A program made the translations under genes and the position numbers. The notes under the pieces are model-generated. The model saw nothing but the letters and a program-made list of their open reading frames with translations. It made no database searches and was not told where the DNA came from. A DNA stretch of 64,000 nt from CAZGAQ01 sp964523405 (lineage in GTDB: Bacteria; Planctomycetota; Phycisphaerae; UBA1845; Fen-1342), in NCBI GenBank assembly GCA_964523405.1, contig CAZGAQ010000019.1:1-64000 (forward strand). Direction: 5' to 3'. Positions 25,772 through 33,720 of the stretch are shown here, one piece after another; the stretch's first letter is position 1; each line of letters starts with the position of its first letter.

Positions 25772-27568
25772 TCAAGGTTTGACGGGGGTCAAGCGGACTT
25801 GCTGGAGGTTCATCGCGGCGCCCTTGGGCATCGCCTTGATGCGCACCGCGAGAGCCTGCTTGCCGGCGGCGAGCGTGAGGCGGCCGAGCTTGACCGTCTC
25901 GAACTTCGTCCAACTTGCCGTGGCCTTCACGGTGCCTTCCGGAGCCGCGGTGGCGGAGGTTTCGCCCTCGGCGGAGACGGTGTAGGTGCTGCCGTCGCTT
26001 TCGGGCGGGCAGGCGTAGGTGAGCTCGACCTCGTACGACCCGGCCGCGGCGACCTCGATATCCCACGTCACGTAGTCGGCGGGATTGGTCCAGTAGCCGA
26101 TGTTGTCCTTGCCCGCGCCCTGCTCGTAACGCGCGGAGTGGCCGTGTACGTCGGCGTCGGCGGCCTTCAGGGTGAGCACGCCGTCCTTGTCGGGGCGCAG
26201 CGCGGAAGTGACTACGACCGGCGGGCCGGCCAGGGTGAGTTCGACGACGGTGGCGACGGGGTCGAGCGTAGTCGGTTTGCCGATGCGCCAGGCGTTGGGT
26301 TGGTCGGGCACGGCCTGTACTTCGAGCGTCTGATCGTCTGCGAGGGCGCGGGCGCTCTTCACCGCGGTTTGCAGGCCGGTGAGGACCAGGCCGCCCGCAG
26401 GCCAGTGGAAGACGTGCAGGTAGAGCGTATCGCCCTTGCGCGTGCAGCGGCCGTCGAAAGGCAGGCGTTTGAAGGGGCTGGCGGAGGTGCCGTAGATGGC
26501 GGGGCCGTTGCGCTTCAGCCAGGCGCCCATGTCGGCGAGACGCTGCGTGATTTCGGGTGGGAACTCACCGGTCGCGGTCGGGCCGACGTTGAGCAGGAAG
26601 TTGCCGCCTTTGTGGGCGATGTCGCACAGGTGGCGAATGAGCGTTTCGGACGACTTCCAGGCGTGGTCGTTCGTCGCGTAGCCCCAGGTGTTGTTGATGG
26701 TCATGCAGGATTCCCACAGGCGGCCGTCGGCGAAGCCGGTGCCGGGGATTTCCTGCTCGGGGGTGCCGAAGTCGCCGCGGAAGCCGTCGCCGGCGGTGAG
26801 GCCGCCCTGGGCGCGGCCTTTGTCCACGCGGTTATTGACGAGGATATCGGGCTGGAGGCTTCGGACGTAGTCGTAGAGGTCGGCGCCGCGGGCGTGGGTC
26901 CAGGTGTCCTCCCATTCGCCGTCGAACCAGAGGACGCCGATGGGGCCGTAGTTCGTGAGGAGCTCTTTGAGCTGGCCCTTCATGTAGGCGACGTAGCGGT
27001 CGAAGTCGGCGCCGGTGGCGGGGCGGGTGTCCTTTTCCCAGGGGCGGCGCGGGAGGTAGTCGGGGTGGTGCCAGTCCATGATGGAGTGGTAGAAGCACAG
27101 GCGGAGGCCCTGCTTGCGGCACTCGTCGGCCAGTTCCTTGAGCGGGTCGCGGCGGAAGGGGGTGGCCTTGGTGATGCACCAGTCGGTGAGCTGCGTGTCG
27201 AAGAGGCAGAAGCCGTCGTGGTGCTTGGACGTGATGACGATGTACTTCATGCCGGCGTCTTTGGCGGTGCGCACCCAGGCGGCGGCGTCGAACTTGGTCG
27301 GGTTGAACTGGGCGGCGAACTTCTCGTAGTCGGCGATCTGGGCCTGCTTGTTCGTGATATACCATTCGGCGGCGCCGAGTTCGCCCTTGAGGTTGGTGGC
27401 GTCGGCGGGGACGGAGTAGACGCCCCAGTGGATGAACATGCCGAAGCGCGCTTCGCGCCACCAGGCGGCGCGGTCGGCCGACGGGGCCGACGTGGGGGCG
27501 GATTGGGCGAAGGTCAGGCCCGTGGTCAGCAGGATTAGCAACGGTGCGGTGAGAGTCGTGTGTGGCAT
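25772..27568 (-). CDS. Secreted alpha-L-fucosidase, GH29
   Basis: A 598-residue exported retaining fucosidase, likely releasing L-fucose from algal or host glycans. The signal peptide ends GLTFAQS. The catalytic barrel (about 30-360) shows GMFIHWGVYSVPA, SKHHDGFCLFDT, YHSIMDWHHPDYLP, the nucleophile aspartate in VLWFDGEWED and NFLLNVGPTATGEFPPE. A beta domain follows (about 365-460), then a C-terminal galactose-binding-like module (about 475-598, YVTWDIEVAAAGSYEVELTY). The frame is open upstream to 27799 but ATG 27568 precedes the signal peptide, with GGAGA 7 bases upstream. Confidence 0.94.
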   Translation of the reverse strand: MPHTTLTAPLLILLTTGLTFAQSAPTSAPSADRAAWWREARFGMFIHWGVYSVPADATNLKGELGAAEWYITNKQAQIADYEKFAAQFNPTKFDAAAWVRTAKDAGMKYIVITSKHHDGFCLFDTQLTDWCITKATPFRRDPLKELADECRKQGLRLCFYHSIMDWHHPDYLPRRPWEKDTRPATGADFDRYVAYMKGQLKELLTNYGPIGVLWFDGEWEDTWTHARGADLYDYVRSLQPDILVNNRVDKGRAQGGLTAGDGFRGDFGTPEQEIPGTGFADGRLWESCMTINNTWGYATNDHAWKSSETLIRHLCDIAHKGGNFLLNVGPTATGEFPPEITQRLADMGAWLKRNGPAIYGTSASPFKRLPFDGRCTRKGDTLYLHVFHWPAGGLVLTGLQTAVKSARALADDQTLEVQAVPDQPNAWRIGKPTTLDPVATVVELTLAGPPVVVTSALRPDKDGVLTLKAADADVHGHSARYEQGAGKDNIGYWTNPADYVTWDIEVAAAGSYEVELTYACPPESDGSTYTVSAEGETSATAAPEGTVKATASWTKFETVKLGRLTLAAGKQALAVRIKAMPKGAAMNLQQVRLTPVKP

Positions 27569-27847
27569 CGGGCGATCTCCGTTGTACACGTGCGCGGCGG
27601 CGAACGAGCGCAGCATAACGGGCGGGGCGCGTGTCGCCCAGATGGTCGGGGGATCCGGGACGGGGCGCCGCGTGGCAAAGTGACGGGCCGCTGCGCGGCG
27701 CATGTTCAGACTTGGCCGCCCGGTGGCGATGCGCCTCACGAAGTCTGGGGTCACCGCACGGTGCAGGCGGCACCGGACGCCACGTCGGCCATTCCACACA
27801 TTCGTGCGGGGCCGGCTTGGGGCCGACGCTCCGTGCGCAAGGGGCGG

Positions 27848-28852
27848 TCAGGCGGTGCGGCCAGCGCGCGGGGGGACAGTCAGTGACGGTGGCCGGCGGC
27901 GCAGCCGGGGCAAGCGCGTCAGGATGAGCACCAGCACGTACACGCTGCCTGCGAGCAGAATCGTTGTGGCGCCGGCGGGGAGGTTGGGGCCGTAGCTGAC
28001 GGCGAGGCCGGCGGTCGTGAATGCGATGCTGAGCAGGACGGAGACGCACATCATCTGCGCGAGAGTGCGGCAGAAGTGGCCGGCGATGGCGACGGGCAGG
28101 GTGAGCAGGGCAATGACCATGACGATGCCGACGACGCTGACGAGCAGGACGACGGTGAGGGCGGTGAGGCAGAGCAGGAGGATGTAGTAGAACTCGACGC
28201 GGATGCCGCGCAGGCGCGCAAATTCCTCGTCGAAGCAGGTGGCCAGGAGCTGGTTGTAGAACAGCAGGCCGATGCCGACGATGAGCACGTCCAGGCCCGC
28301 GAGCAGCCAGAGGTCGTCCTGAGTGACCATGAGGATGCTGCCGAAGAGGTAGCTCATCAGCTCGACCTGGTAGCCCGGGGTGCGCGCGATGAAGAGCACG
28401 CCCGTGGCCATGCCGATGGCCCACAGCGCCCCGATCACGGTGTCCTCGCGCTGCCGGCCGCGCAGGCTGACGATGCCGATGATGATGGCTGCCACCAGCG
28501 CCGCGGCGACTGCCCCGACCAGGGGATGCAGCGGCTCCCACCCGCGGAAGGGGTGGTAGTACTGCCATTTGTACACGACGCGCAGGTAGTAGGCCGCGCC
28601 GAGCCCGCCGAGCACGCAGTGCGCGATGCCGCCGGCCAGGTAGGTGATGCGGCGGACCACGACGTAGCTGCCGACCACGCCGCACGCGACGCTCGCGAGC
28701 ACGCCGGTGAGGAGGGCGACCTGCAGAAAGGCGAACTCCCCGACCGCGTGCGAGAATCCCGTTGTTGTTCCGTAGAGGTAATTCCAGATCCCGACCAGGC
28801 CGTGCCACAGACCGGTCGGCACGTCGCCGAAACTGAATGCGAGGAGACTCAT
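27848..28852 (-). CDS. znuB: Zinc/manganese-type ABC transporter permease (ZnuB/TroC family)
   Basis: A 334-residue integral membrane permease of the ABC-3 metal family. It moves Zn2+ (or Mn2+) across the inner membrane using energy from the ZnuC-type ATPase. About eight to nine hydrophobic segments are visible, with family features VVVRRITYLAGGIAHCVLGG early and VSVVGIVMVIALLTLPVAIA late. The polar stretch around residues 105-140 (YKWQYYHPFRGWEPLHP) is a loop. It is the last gene of the leftward zinc locus, separated from the ATPase gene by 135 bases that contain a MITE-like insert, unlike the tighter spacing of the other genes. Confidence 0.88.
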   Translation of the reverse strand: MSLLAFSFGDVPTGLWHGLVGIWNYLYGTTTGFSHAVGEFAFLQVALLTGVLASVACGVVGSYVVVRRITYLAGGIAHCVLGGLGAAYYLRVVYKWQYYHPFRGWEPLHPLVGAVAAALVAAIIIGIVSLRGRQREDTVIGALWAIGMATGVLFIARTPGYQVELMSYLFGSILMVTQDDLWLLAGLDVLIVGIGLLFYNQLLATCFDEEFARLRGIRVEFYYILLLCLTALTVVLLVSVVGIVMVIALLTLPVAIAGHFCRTLAQMMCVSVLLSIAFTTAGLAVSYGPNLPAGATTILLAGSVYVLVLILTRLPRLRRRPPSLTVPPRAGRTA

Positions 28853-28870
28853 GCGGCGACTCCGGGGCGG

Positions 28871-28991
28871 CTAGTGTAGTGCCTCACAAGAAGCTGCACA
28901 CGACCAGGGTGGGGTGGGCGTCCCGCCCGCCGCGCGGCGGCCAAGATGGCCGCCCCACCCGCGCGCAAGGTATTCCGAGACACCACACTAG
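28871..28991. mobile_element. MITE-like element between the zinc ATPase and permease genes
   Basis: Ends are 15-bp inverted repeats matching at 13 positions: CTAGTGTAGTGCCTC at 28871-28885 and, inverted, CTAGTGTGGTGTCTC at 28991-28977. The 121-bp unit has no coding capacity and a GC-rich palindromic core. The right end supplies the TAG stop codon of the ATPase gene. A piece of its core (28907-28930) is also found inverted at 42098-42121. Confidence 0.5.
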
Positions 28992-29713
28992 TGCGTGTGC
29001 CCATGCTGCACCATGTGAACATCGTGGCCGTACAACTCGCGGATCGACTCCCCCGTGACCTCCGACGCGCAGTGCTTAGCCACGCGGCGGTTCACGCACA
29101 GTACCGTCTTCACGTGCTGTGCGACGAAGCCCACGTCGTGCGAGACCAGGAGCACCGTCAGCCGCTGGTTCAGTTCGTGCAGCAGCTCGTGCATTTCATC
29201 CTGCCCGAGCGGGTCCAGGTTCGCGGTTGGCTCGTCCATCAGCAGTAACTCGGGGTCGCAGGTCAACGCTCGCGCGATCAGCACGCGCTGGCGCTGGCCG
29301 CCGGAGAGAGCGGAGAAGGAGCGCTGGGCGTAGTCCGCGAGGCCGACCTCAGCCAGTGCCGCCAGCGCCCGCTGCTTGTCTGCCTGGCGAAACGGCCCCA
29401 GCCGCAGATTGCCCAGCCGCCCCATGAGCACCACGTCGATCGTCCGCACGGGGAACGCCGGGTCCAGGTGCGCCCGCTGCGGCATGTAGCCGATCCGCCG
29501 CCGCGCCTCGCTCGGCGTCTGCCCGAAGATGCGCACCGTGCCGGCCTGCGGAGTTAAGAGGCCCAAGAGCACGCGCAGCAGTGTCGTCTTCCCGCCGCCG
29601 TTGGGGCCCACCACGCAGACGAAATCGCCGCGCTCGATGGTGAACGTCACGTCCTCCAGCACCGGCGTGAGGGGATAGGCGAACGACAGGTTGCGTACTT
29701 CGATGACGTTCAT
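28988..29713 (-). CDS. znuC: Zinc ABC transporter ATP-binding protein (ZnuC-like)
   Basis: A 241-residue cytoplasmic ATPase subunit. Walker A is GPNGGGKTT, the Q-loop region YMPQRAHLDPAFP, the signature LSGGQRQRVLIARAL, Walker B LLLMDEPTANLD and the H-loop LLVSHDVGF. The arrangement matches metal-uptake ATPases of the ZnuC/TroB group. The gene follows the binding-protein gene by 49 bases and precedes the permease. Its TAG stop lies in the terminal inverted repeat of a MITE-like element, so the C-terminus may have been altered by insertion (it ends YGHDVHMVQHGHTH, histidine-rich). Confidence 0.92.
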   Translation of the reverse strand: MNVIEVRNLSFAYPLTPVLEDVTFTIERGDFVCVVGPNGGGKTTLLRVLLGLLTPQAGTVRIFGQTPSEARRRIGYMPQRAHLDPAFPVRTIDVVLMGRLGNLRLGPFRQADKQRALAALAEVGLADYAQRSFSALSGGQRQRVLIARALTCDPELLLMDEPTANLDPLGQDEMHELLHELNQRLTVLLVSHDVGFVAQHVKTVLCVNRRVAKHCASEVTGESIRELYGHDVHMVQHGHTH

Positions 29714-29762
29714 CGGATTCCGCCAGTCTGGGCTGCGGGAGCGCCGTCGCTGCGGCGGGGTG

Positions 29763-30728
29763 TCACTTCTTCTCCAACGCCGCCTTGATCTTGTCTGCCA
29801 TCTCTTCCAGCGCCTTGAGGTAGTCGCGCGGCAGGTCGTCCATCGGCACGACCGCGCCGTCGATGGCCCGCGCCACCGCCTCGGCCGACTTGGCCGAGAA
29901 CTGCGGCTGCACGAAGATCACCTTCACCCCGCTCGTGCGGGCCCGGTCGATCAGTGCCGCGAGTTGCTTGGCCGTCGGCTCTTTGCCCTCGATCTCGACC
30001 GGTACCTGCCGCAGCCCGTACGCGTCCGTGAAGTAGCCGAAGGCGGGATGGAAGACGAAGACATCGCGACCCTTGAGGGGGGCGAGGATGGTGGTGAGTT
30101 TGGCGTGGAGCTGGTCGAGGTCGGCCTGCAGCGCGGCGAGATTCTGGCGGTACCGCTCGGCGTGGGGGGGGTCGAGCGCGACGAGGGTGTCGCAGACAGT
30201 CTGGGCCTGGATCTTCGCGTAGAGCGGGTTGAGCCAGATGTGGGGGTCGGGGCGGCCGGCCTGGTGGTCGTGGTCGGACTCAGCCTTGCCAGTCTGGGGT
30301 CTGCCGGTCTCGTGTTCGTGGTGGTCCGCTTCGGTTGCGTGCTCTTCGTGTTCGCACGGACCGGCTTCGTCCGCGGTCATCTTGCGGAGGGGGACGTCCT
30401 TGCGGAGGTCGATGATCTTGAGATTCTTGAACATCTGCTCGAGGCGCGGAACGAGCGTGTTTTCCGCGTCGATGCCGGTTCGGAAGTAGGCCTTCGCGCG
30501 GGCGAGGCCTTCGAGCTGTTTAGGGGTGGCGTCGTACGCATGGGGTGATTGGCCGGGGCCGACGAGGACGTCCACTTCAACGAATTCGCCGCCGACACGT
30601 TCGACGAAGTAGGCCTGGGGGAGCACGCTCACGGCCACACGCAGCTTGGCGGTGGCGGGCTGGCTGTGCGCGGACGCGGCGCCAGCGAGAGCGAGCAGGG
30701 ACGCGCAAGTCAGGATGCTGCGTTGCAT
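29763..30728 (-). CDS. znuA: Zinc ABC transporter substrate-binding protein (ZnuA-like)
   Basis: A 321-residue periplasmic metal receptor. Signal peptide 1-20 (LLALAGAASA). Cluster A-I features include VSVLPQAYFVERVGG, GQSPHAYDATPKQLEGL (first ligand histidine), DPHIWLNPLYA (second histidine) and VFVFHPAFGYFTDAYG (third histidine). Between the first two lies a histidine/acidic loop (CEHEEHATEADHHEHE) typical of zinc-specific ZnuA proteins. Metal specificity for zinc is therefore likely but inferred. Its ATG lies 3 bases after the CopG-type regulator stop, indicating one operon. Confidence 0.92.
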   Translation of the reverse strand: MQRSILTCASLLALAGAASAHSQPATAKLRVAVSVLPQAYFVERVGGEFVEVDVLVGPGQSPHAYDATPKQLEGLARAKAYFRTGIDAENTLVPRLEQMFKNLKIIDLRKDVPLRKMTADEAGPCEHEEHATEADHHEHETGRPQTGKAESDHDHQAGRPDPHIWLNPLYAKIQAQTVCDTLVALDPPHAERYRQNLAALQADLDQLHAKLTTILAPLKGRDVFVFHPAFGYFTDAYGLRQVPVEIEGKEPTAKQLAALIDRARTSGVKVIFVQPQFSAKSAEAVARAIDGAVVPMDDLPRDYLKALEEMADKIKAALEKK

Positions 30729-30731
30729 CGG

Positions 30732-31034
30732 TCAAACTCCTCGATTGCGGGTCGGCCCGTCGTGGTCGTGGTGGCTTTCGTCCTGCGCGCACACGAGGTG
30801 CACTTCGTGGCAGTCATCGCATTCGCGCAGGGGATGGGCCTGGGCGAACGCTTCCCAGTGCCGCTTCTGATTGGGCGTCAGCACGCCGGAACCGCGGCAT
30901 AGCGGGCAGTGGTTGTCCAGCGCCGTGAGGATGGCCGTACGGATGAACTCCGAGCGGTTCTCGACGCCACGCAAGGCCTCCATCAGGGACGTATCCACCT
31001 TGAACGTGATCACGGTCTCTTTGCCGCTCGGCAT
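30732..31034 (-). CDS. CopG-type ribbon-helix-helix regulator with cysteine/histidine-rich tail
   Basis: A 100-residue probable metal-responsive DNA-binding protein. The N-terminal 45 residues have the ribbon-helix-helix pattern (ETVITFKVDTSLMEALRGVE then NRSEFIRTAIL). The rest carries metal-ligand candidates: CPLCRGSG, then ECDDCHEVHLVC, then SHHDHD. This is unlike NikR, whose C-terminal ACT-like domain binds nickel. Placement directly before the ZnuA gene (3-base gap) suggests it autoregulates the zinc operon, perhaps through the palindrome 60 bases upstream. ATG 31034 is chosen because CCTC on the plus strand at 31041-31044 gives GAGG six bases upstream. Metal identity unknown. Confidence 0.75.
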   Translation of the reverse strand: MPSGKETVITFKVDTSLMEALRGVENRSEFIRTAILTALDNHCPLCRGSGVLTPNQKRHWEAFAQAHPLRECDDCHEVHLVCAQDESHHDHDGPTRNRGV

Positions 31035-31094
31035 AGCGCACCTCGTCCGGCCGCGCGGGGGCATGGCCGGAAAGCAGTCTCGGTCCGTGTGATT

Positions 31095-31111
31095 GTAATA
31101 CAGCGTATTAC
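31095..31111. promoter_or_regulatory. Perfect 7-3-7 palindromic operator candidate of the zinc locus
   Basis: GTAATAC, three bases, GTATTAC, perfect over both arms. It lies 61 bases upstream of the CopG-type gene and downstream of the Fur-family gene. Fur-family (Zur) and ribbon-helix-helix proteins both use palindromes of this size, so either of the two local regulators could bind. Confidence 0.6.
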
Positions 31112-31174
31112 GGTTGGCAAATCCGCGCGGCGCGGTTCGTGCGACTATCGACTAACTTCTGGCAGCGGGGTGGG

Positions 31175-31558
31175 TTAGCGTGCCTTCGGGGCGCAGGCGG
31201 CGCACAGGCCGCGGAGCGACAAATCGTGCGTTTCCAGGATGAACCCCGTGGGGATCATCTGGGCGAGCGCCTTGTCGGAGCCCGGGACCTCGTAAACGCG
31301 CCCGCAGCGGTTGCAGTGGAAATGGTGATGGTGCGGCTTGTCGGCCATCTCGTAGCGCGGCGGTTCGCCAGGCAGGCGGATGGTGGTCAGCCATCGGCAG
31401 TCGATCAGGATTTTCAGTGTCCGATAAACCGTGGCGATGCCGATGTTGGAGCGGTACTTCCGGGCGCACTCCAGCACCTCCTGCGTGCTGAGGGGGCGAT
31501 CGGTTTCGCGGAAGACCTGACGGATGGCACGACGCTGGGATGTATCTCGCTCAATCAC
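31175..31558 (-). CDS. Fur-family metal-responsive repressor, probably Zur-like
   Basis: A 127-residue regulator. A winged-helix N-terminus (QRRAIRQVFRETDRPLSTQEV, ATVYRTLKIL) is followed by the metal-binding dimerisation domain with HHHHFHCNRCG (regulatory histidines plus first CxxC) and LCAAC (second CxxC). All structural zinc cysteines are present. Neighbouring zinc-uptake genes on the same strand argue for a zinc-sensing role, though Fur or PerR-like sensing is not excluded. The start is GTG 31558, with GGGAG upstream. It lies at the head of the leftward zinc locus, 140 bases before the CopG-type gene. Confidence 0.9.
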   Translation of the reverse strand: MIERDTSQRRAIRQVFRETDRPLSTQEVLECARKYRSNIGIATVYRTLKILIDCRWLTTIRLPGEPPRYEMADKPHHHHFHCNRCGRVYEVPGSDKALAQMIPTGFILETHDLSLRGLCAACAPKAR

Positions 31559-31657
31559 CCGCTGTTACTCCCGACGGGTTCAGATTACAGAGCGGGCATT
31601 ATGCGGTGAAACCGGCAGAGCGTCCAGTGCGCAGCGCGGCCGGATCGTGTGAGAACA

Positions 31658-31696
31658 CGCCGGGCTCCAGAAGGCGTTGTCTTCCGGAGCCCGGCG
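31658..31696 (-). terminator. Terminator of the pilM operon
   Basis: A perfect 11-bp stem at 31658-31668 with 31686-31696 and a 17-base loop, about 35 bases past the end of the last gene of the operon. Only scattered T residues follow on the minus strand. Confidence 0.55.
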
Positions 31697-31731
31697 CTTG
31701 AGGGCGGGCGGCGTCATGGTGGGCGGCGTGA

Positions 31732-33690
31732 TTATTCGCTGCCGCCGACCTCGTCGCGCAGTTTCTTGTAGAGCGGGTCCGCGCGATCGCCGCGATCCGT
31801 CCGCTCTTTCACCTGGCCGTCGGCCGGGTCGAGGTAGACCAGCACAAGGGCCTTGCCTTCGGGGTTGTACGCGAAATCCCCCTTGCCGACGGAGCGGCGG
31901 AAGGGGACCTGCTCGTCGGGGCGCAGATCGAGCACCACCGCGCCGGTCGTGAAGTCGATCGCGGTCTTGGTCGGCTTGGCGGTGCCGGTGTCGTCTACGG
32001 CGCCCTGAATGCGGACATCCTTGACGTCGCCGATGATGTCGCCGACCTGCACGTTGAAGGCTTCCTTGAACCACGCGCCGCGGTGCCACGTGAACACCTC
32101 GACGGAAGCGACGGGCGGCTCGCCCGGACGGGGGCCCTTCACGAAGAAGTGGGTCTTGGGCGCGACGGTGATTGGATCGCTGGGGAACGACCATTCGCCG
32201 GCCAGCACCGTCTGGTTGGCTGCGGCCGGATCCTGGAGGGCCGCCCGTTTGCCGACGTAGCGGTTCCAGAGCTTGACGCGCATGCGGTAGCGATAGGTCT
32301 TGCCGGGCTGGACGGAATCATCGTGGAACCAGCAGGCGGGGTCTTTGTCGGCGTTGCGGGCGGTGACGAGGTCCAACCGCTGCTGGGGCTGGTTGCGGCC
32401 TTTGGTGAGGGCGCGGTTCGCGCGGTCAATGTACTGCTGGGCGCGGTGCTTCTGGGCCTCCGTGGCTTCCGCGTTGCTGACGACGGCCTGTCCAGCCTGA
32501 ATGGCGGCATTCCAATCCTTGGTGTTGACAGCCCTCTCGGCTTCCTGCAGCTTCTTGCGGATTTCCTTCTGTGCCTCCTGGCGGGCGTTGGCCTGCGGTT
32601 GGGGCGGCCGAGCGCCAGTCGGGGTAGCTCCGCCCACGCCCGGGGGACCGCCCACGCCCGGCGGACCGATGACGCCTGGAATGCCACCGGGCGGCATCGG
32701 GACGGGCGGCCGGGCGCCGCCCGGAGGATTCTTGGGCGTGTCCTTCTTGGGCGTCTTCGGCTCCTCCGGCGTGGTGGCGCCGCCCTCTTCGTCCTCTTCG
32801 ACGTCTTCGTAACCGGGCAGGGGCGGCATTTCCCAGAAGTTGCCGGCGTTCACCGTATAGAACGGGGGTTGCATGCACGTCTGCTGGGAGGAGCGGACGA
32901 TTTCGAGCGACTGGTCCAGCTCGGCCTGGTTCAGCACGTTGCCGCTGCGTTCCTCGAAGACGGGCGCAGGCGTCTCGACTTCGGGCATCGCCTTGCTGCG
33001 CTCGACATCGCGCCATTCAGACCACTCGCCGCTGGCCGTGATCTCCTGGCGCTGCACGTCGACACCGACCACGTAGACCTTGGCGAGGTAGCCGGCGTAG
33101 CCGTGGGCGACCATTTCGCGGGTCTGGGCGGCCTGAGGGAAAAAGACGGCGCCGGAGACCCATGAGCGTTCGACCGGCTCCTCGATTTCGGTCGGGGGTG
33201 GCGTGGCGGCGGGATTCGTGGGGCCGAGCTTCAGCGTGTGCGGCACGACGAGGCTGATGCCGGTGCGCAGGACGGGTGCCGCCGTTGGCGCCAGCGGCGT
33301 CACGACCGCGACGGAGGGGGCTGCTTCCTCGCCCAACTCGGGCAGGGGCGATCCGAAGGTGGACGACAGCCGCAGGGCGGCCGGCAGCGGCGGAACGTTG
33401 GGCTCTTCCGCGAAGAGGCCTTTCTGGAACTGCGCGGCCAACTGGTCGGAGTAGTTGGGCGGCGCCTTTTTCTTGGGCTGGGCATTCTGGATCTGGCGTT
33501 TGAGGTTGTCGGCGCGTGACGCGATGGCCGCGTCGAGGTCGCTGGGGCCGACCTTCTGTCCGCCGTATTCGACCTTGTGAGGTCCGAGGGCGAAGTAGCC
33601 GCCCAGGCCGATCAGGACGAGCGCCGCCAGGCCCAGGAGCATTTTCTCGAAGTGCAGCTCGACGAAGTTGAGCGAACCTTTGGCTGCCAT
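31732..33690 (-). CDS. PilM-operon third protein, envelope-anchored with Pro/Gly-rich linker
   Basis: A 652-residue protein with one N-terminal transmembrane segment (about 17-35, MLLGLAALVLIGLGGYFAL). The periplasmic part has a first beta domain (about 110-260), a proline/glycine-rich linker (about 310-365, GGIPGVIGPPGVGGPPG), a charged helical region (about 367-430) and a C-terminal beta domain (about 440-640, YRYRMRVKLWNRYVG, WHRGAWFKEAFNVQVGDIIG). No family was recognised with confidence. Its position as the last gene behind pilM suggests a PilO/PilP-like role in aligning a pilus machine; this is inference. GGAGGA sits before ATG 33690. Only 30 bases separate it from the previous gene. 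Confidence 0.7.
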   Translation of the reverse strand: MAAKGSLNFVELHFEKMLLGLAALVLIGLGGYFALGPHKVEYGGQKVGPSDLDAAIASRADNLKRQIQNAQPKKKAPPNYSDQLAAQFQKGLFAEEPNVPPLPAALRLSSTFGSPLPELGEEAAPSVAVVTPLAPTAAPVLRTGISLVVPHTLKLGPTNPAATPPPTEIEEPVERSWVSGAVFFPQAAQTREMVAHGYAGYLAKVYVVGVDVQRQEITASGEWSEWRDVERSKAMPEVETPAPVFEERSGNVLNQAELDQSLEIVRSSQQTCMQPPFYTVNAGNFWEMPPLPGYEDVEEDEEGGATTPEEPKTPKKDTPKNPPGGARPPVPMPPGGIPGVIGPPGVGGPPGVGGATPTGARPPQPQANARQEAQKEIRKKLQEAERAVNTKDWNAAIQAGQAVVSNAEATEAQKHRAQQYIDRANRALTKGRNQPQQRLDLVTARNADKDPACWFHDDSVQPGKTYRYRMRVKLWNRYVGKRAALQDPAAANQTVLAGEWSFPSDPITVAPKTHFFVKGPRPGEPPVASVEVFTWHRGAWFKEAFNVQVGDIIGDVKDVRIQGAVDDTGTAKPTKTAIDFTTGAVVLDLRPDEQVPFRRSVGKGDFAYNPEGKALVLVYLDPADGQVKERTDRGDRADPLYKKLRDEVGGSE

Positions 33691-33720
33691 GATGCAATCC
33701 TCCAGTGTTGCGGGCTGACC

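Noticed and set aside
30732..31034. NikR-type nickel regulator
   Set aside because: The ribbon-helix-helix half fits, but the NikR C-terminal nickel-binding domain is absent and the neighbours are zinc-type transport genes.
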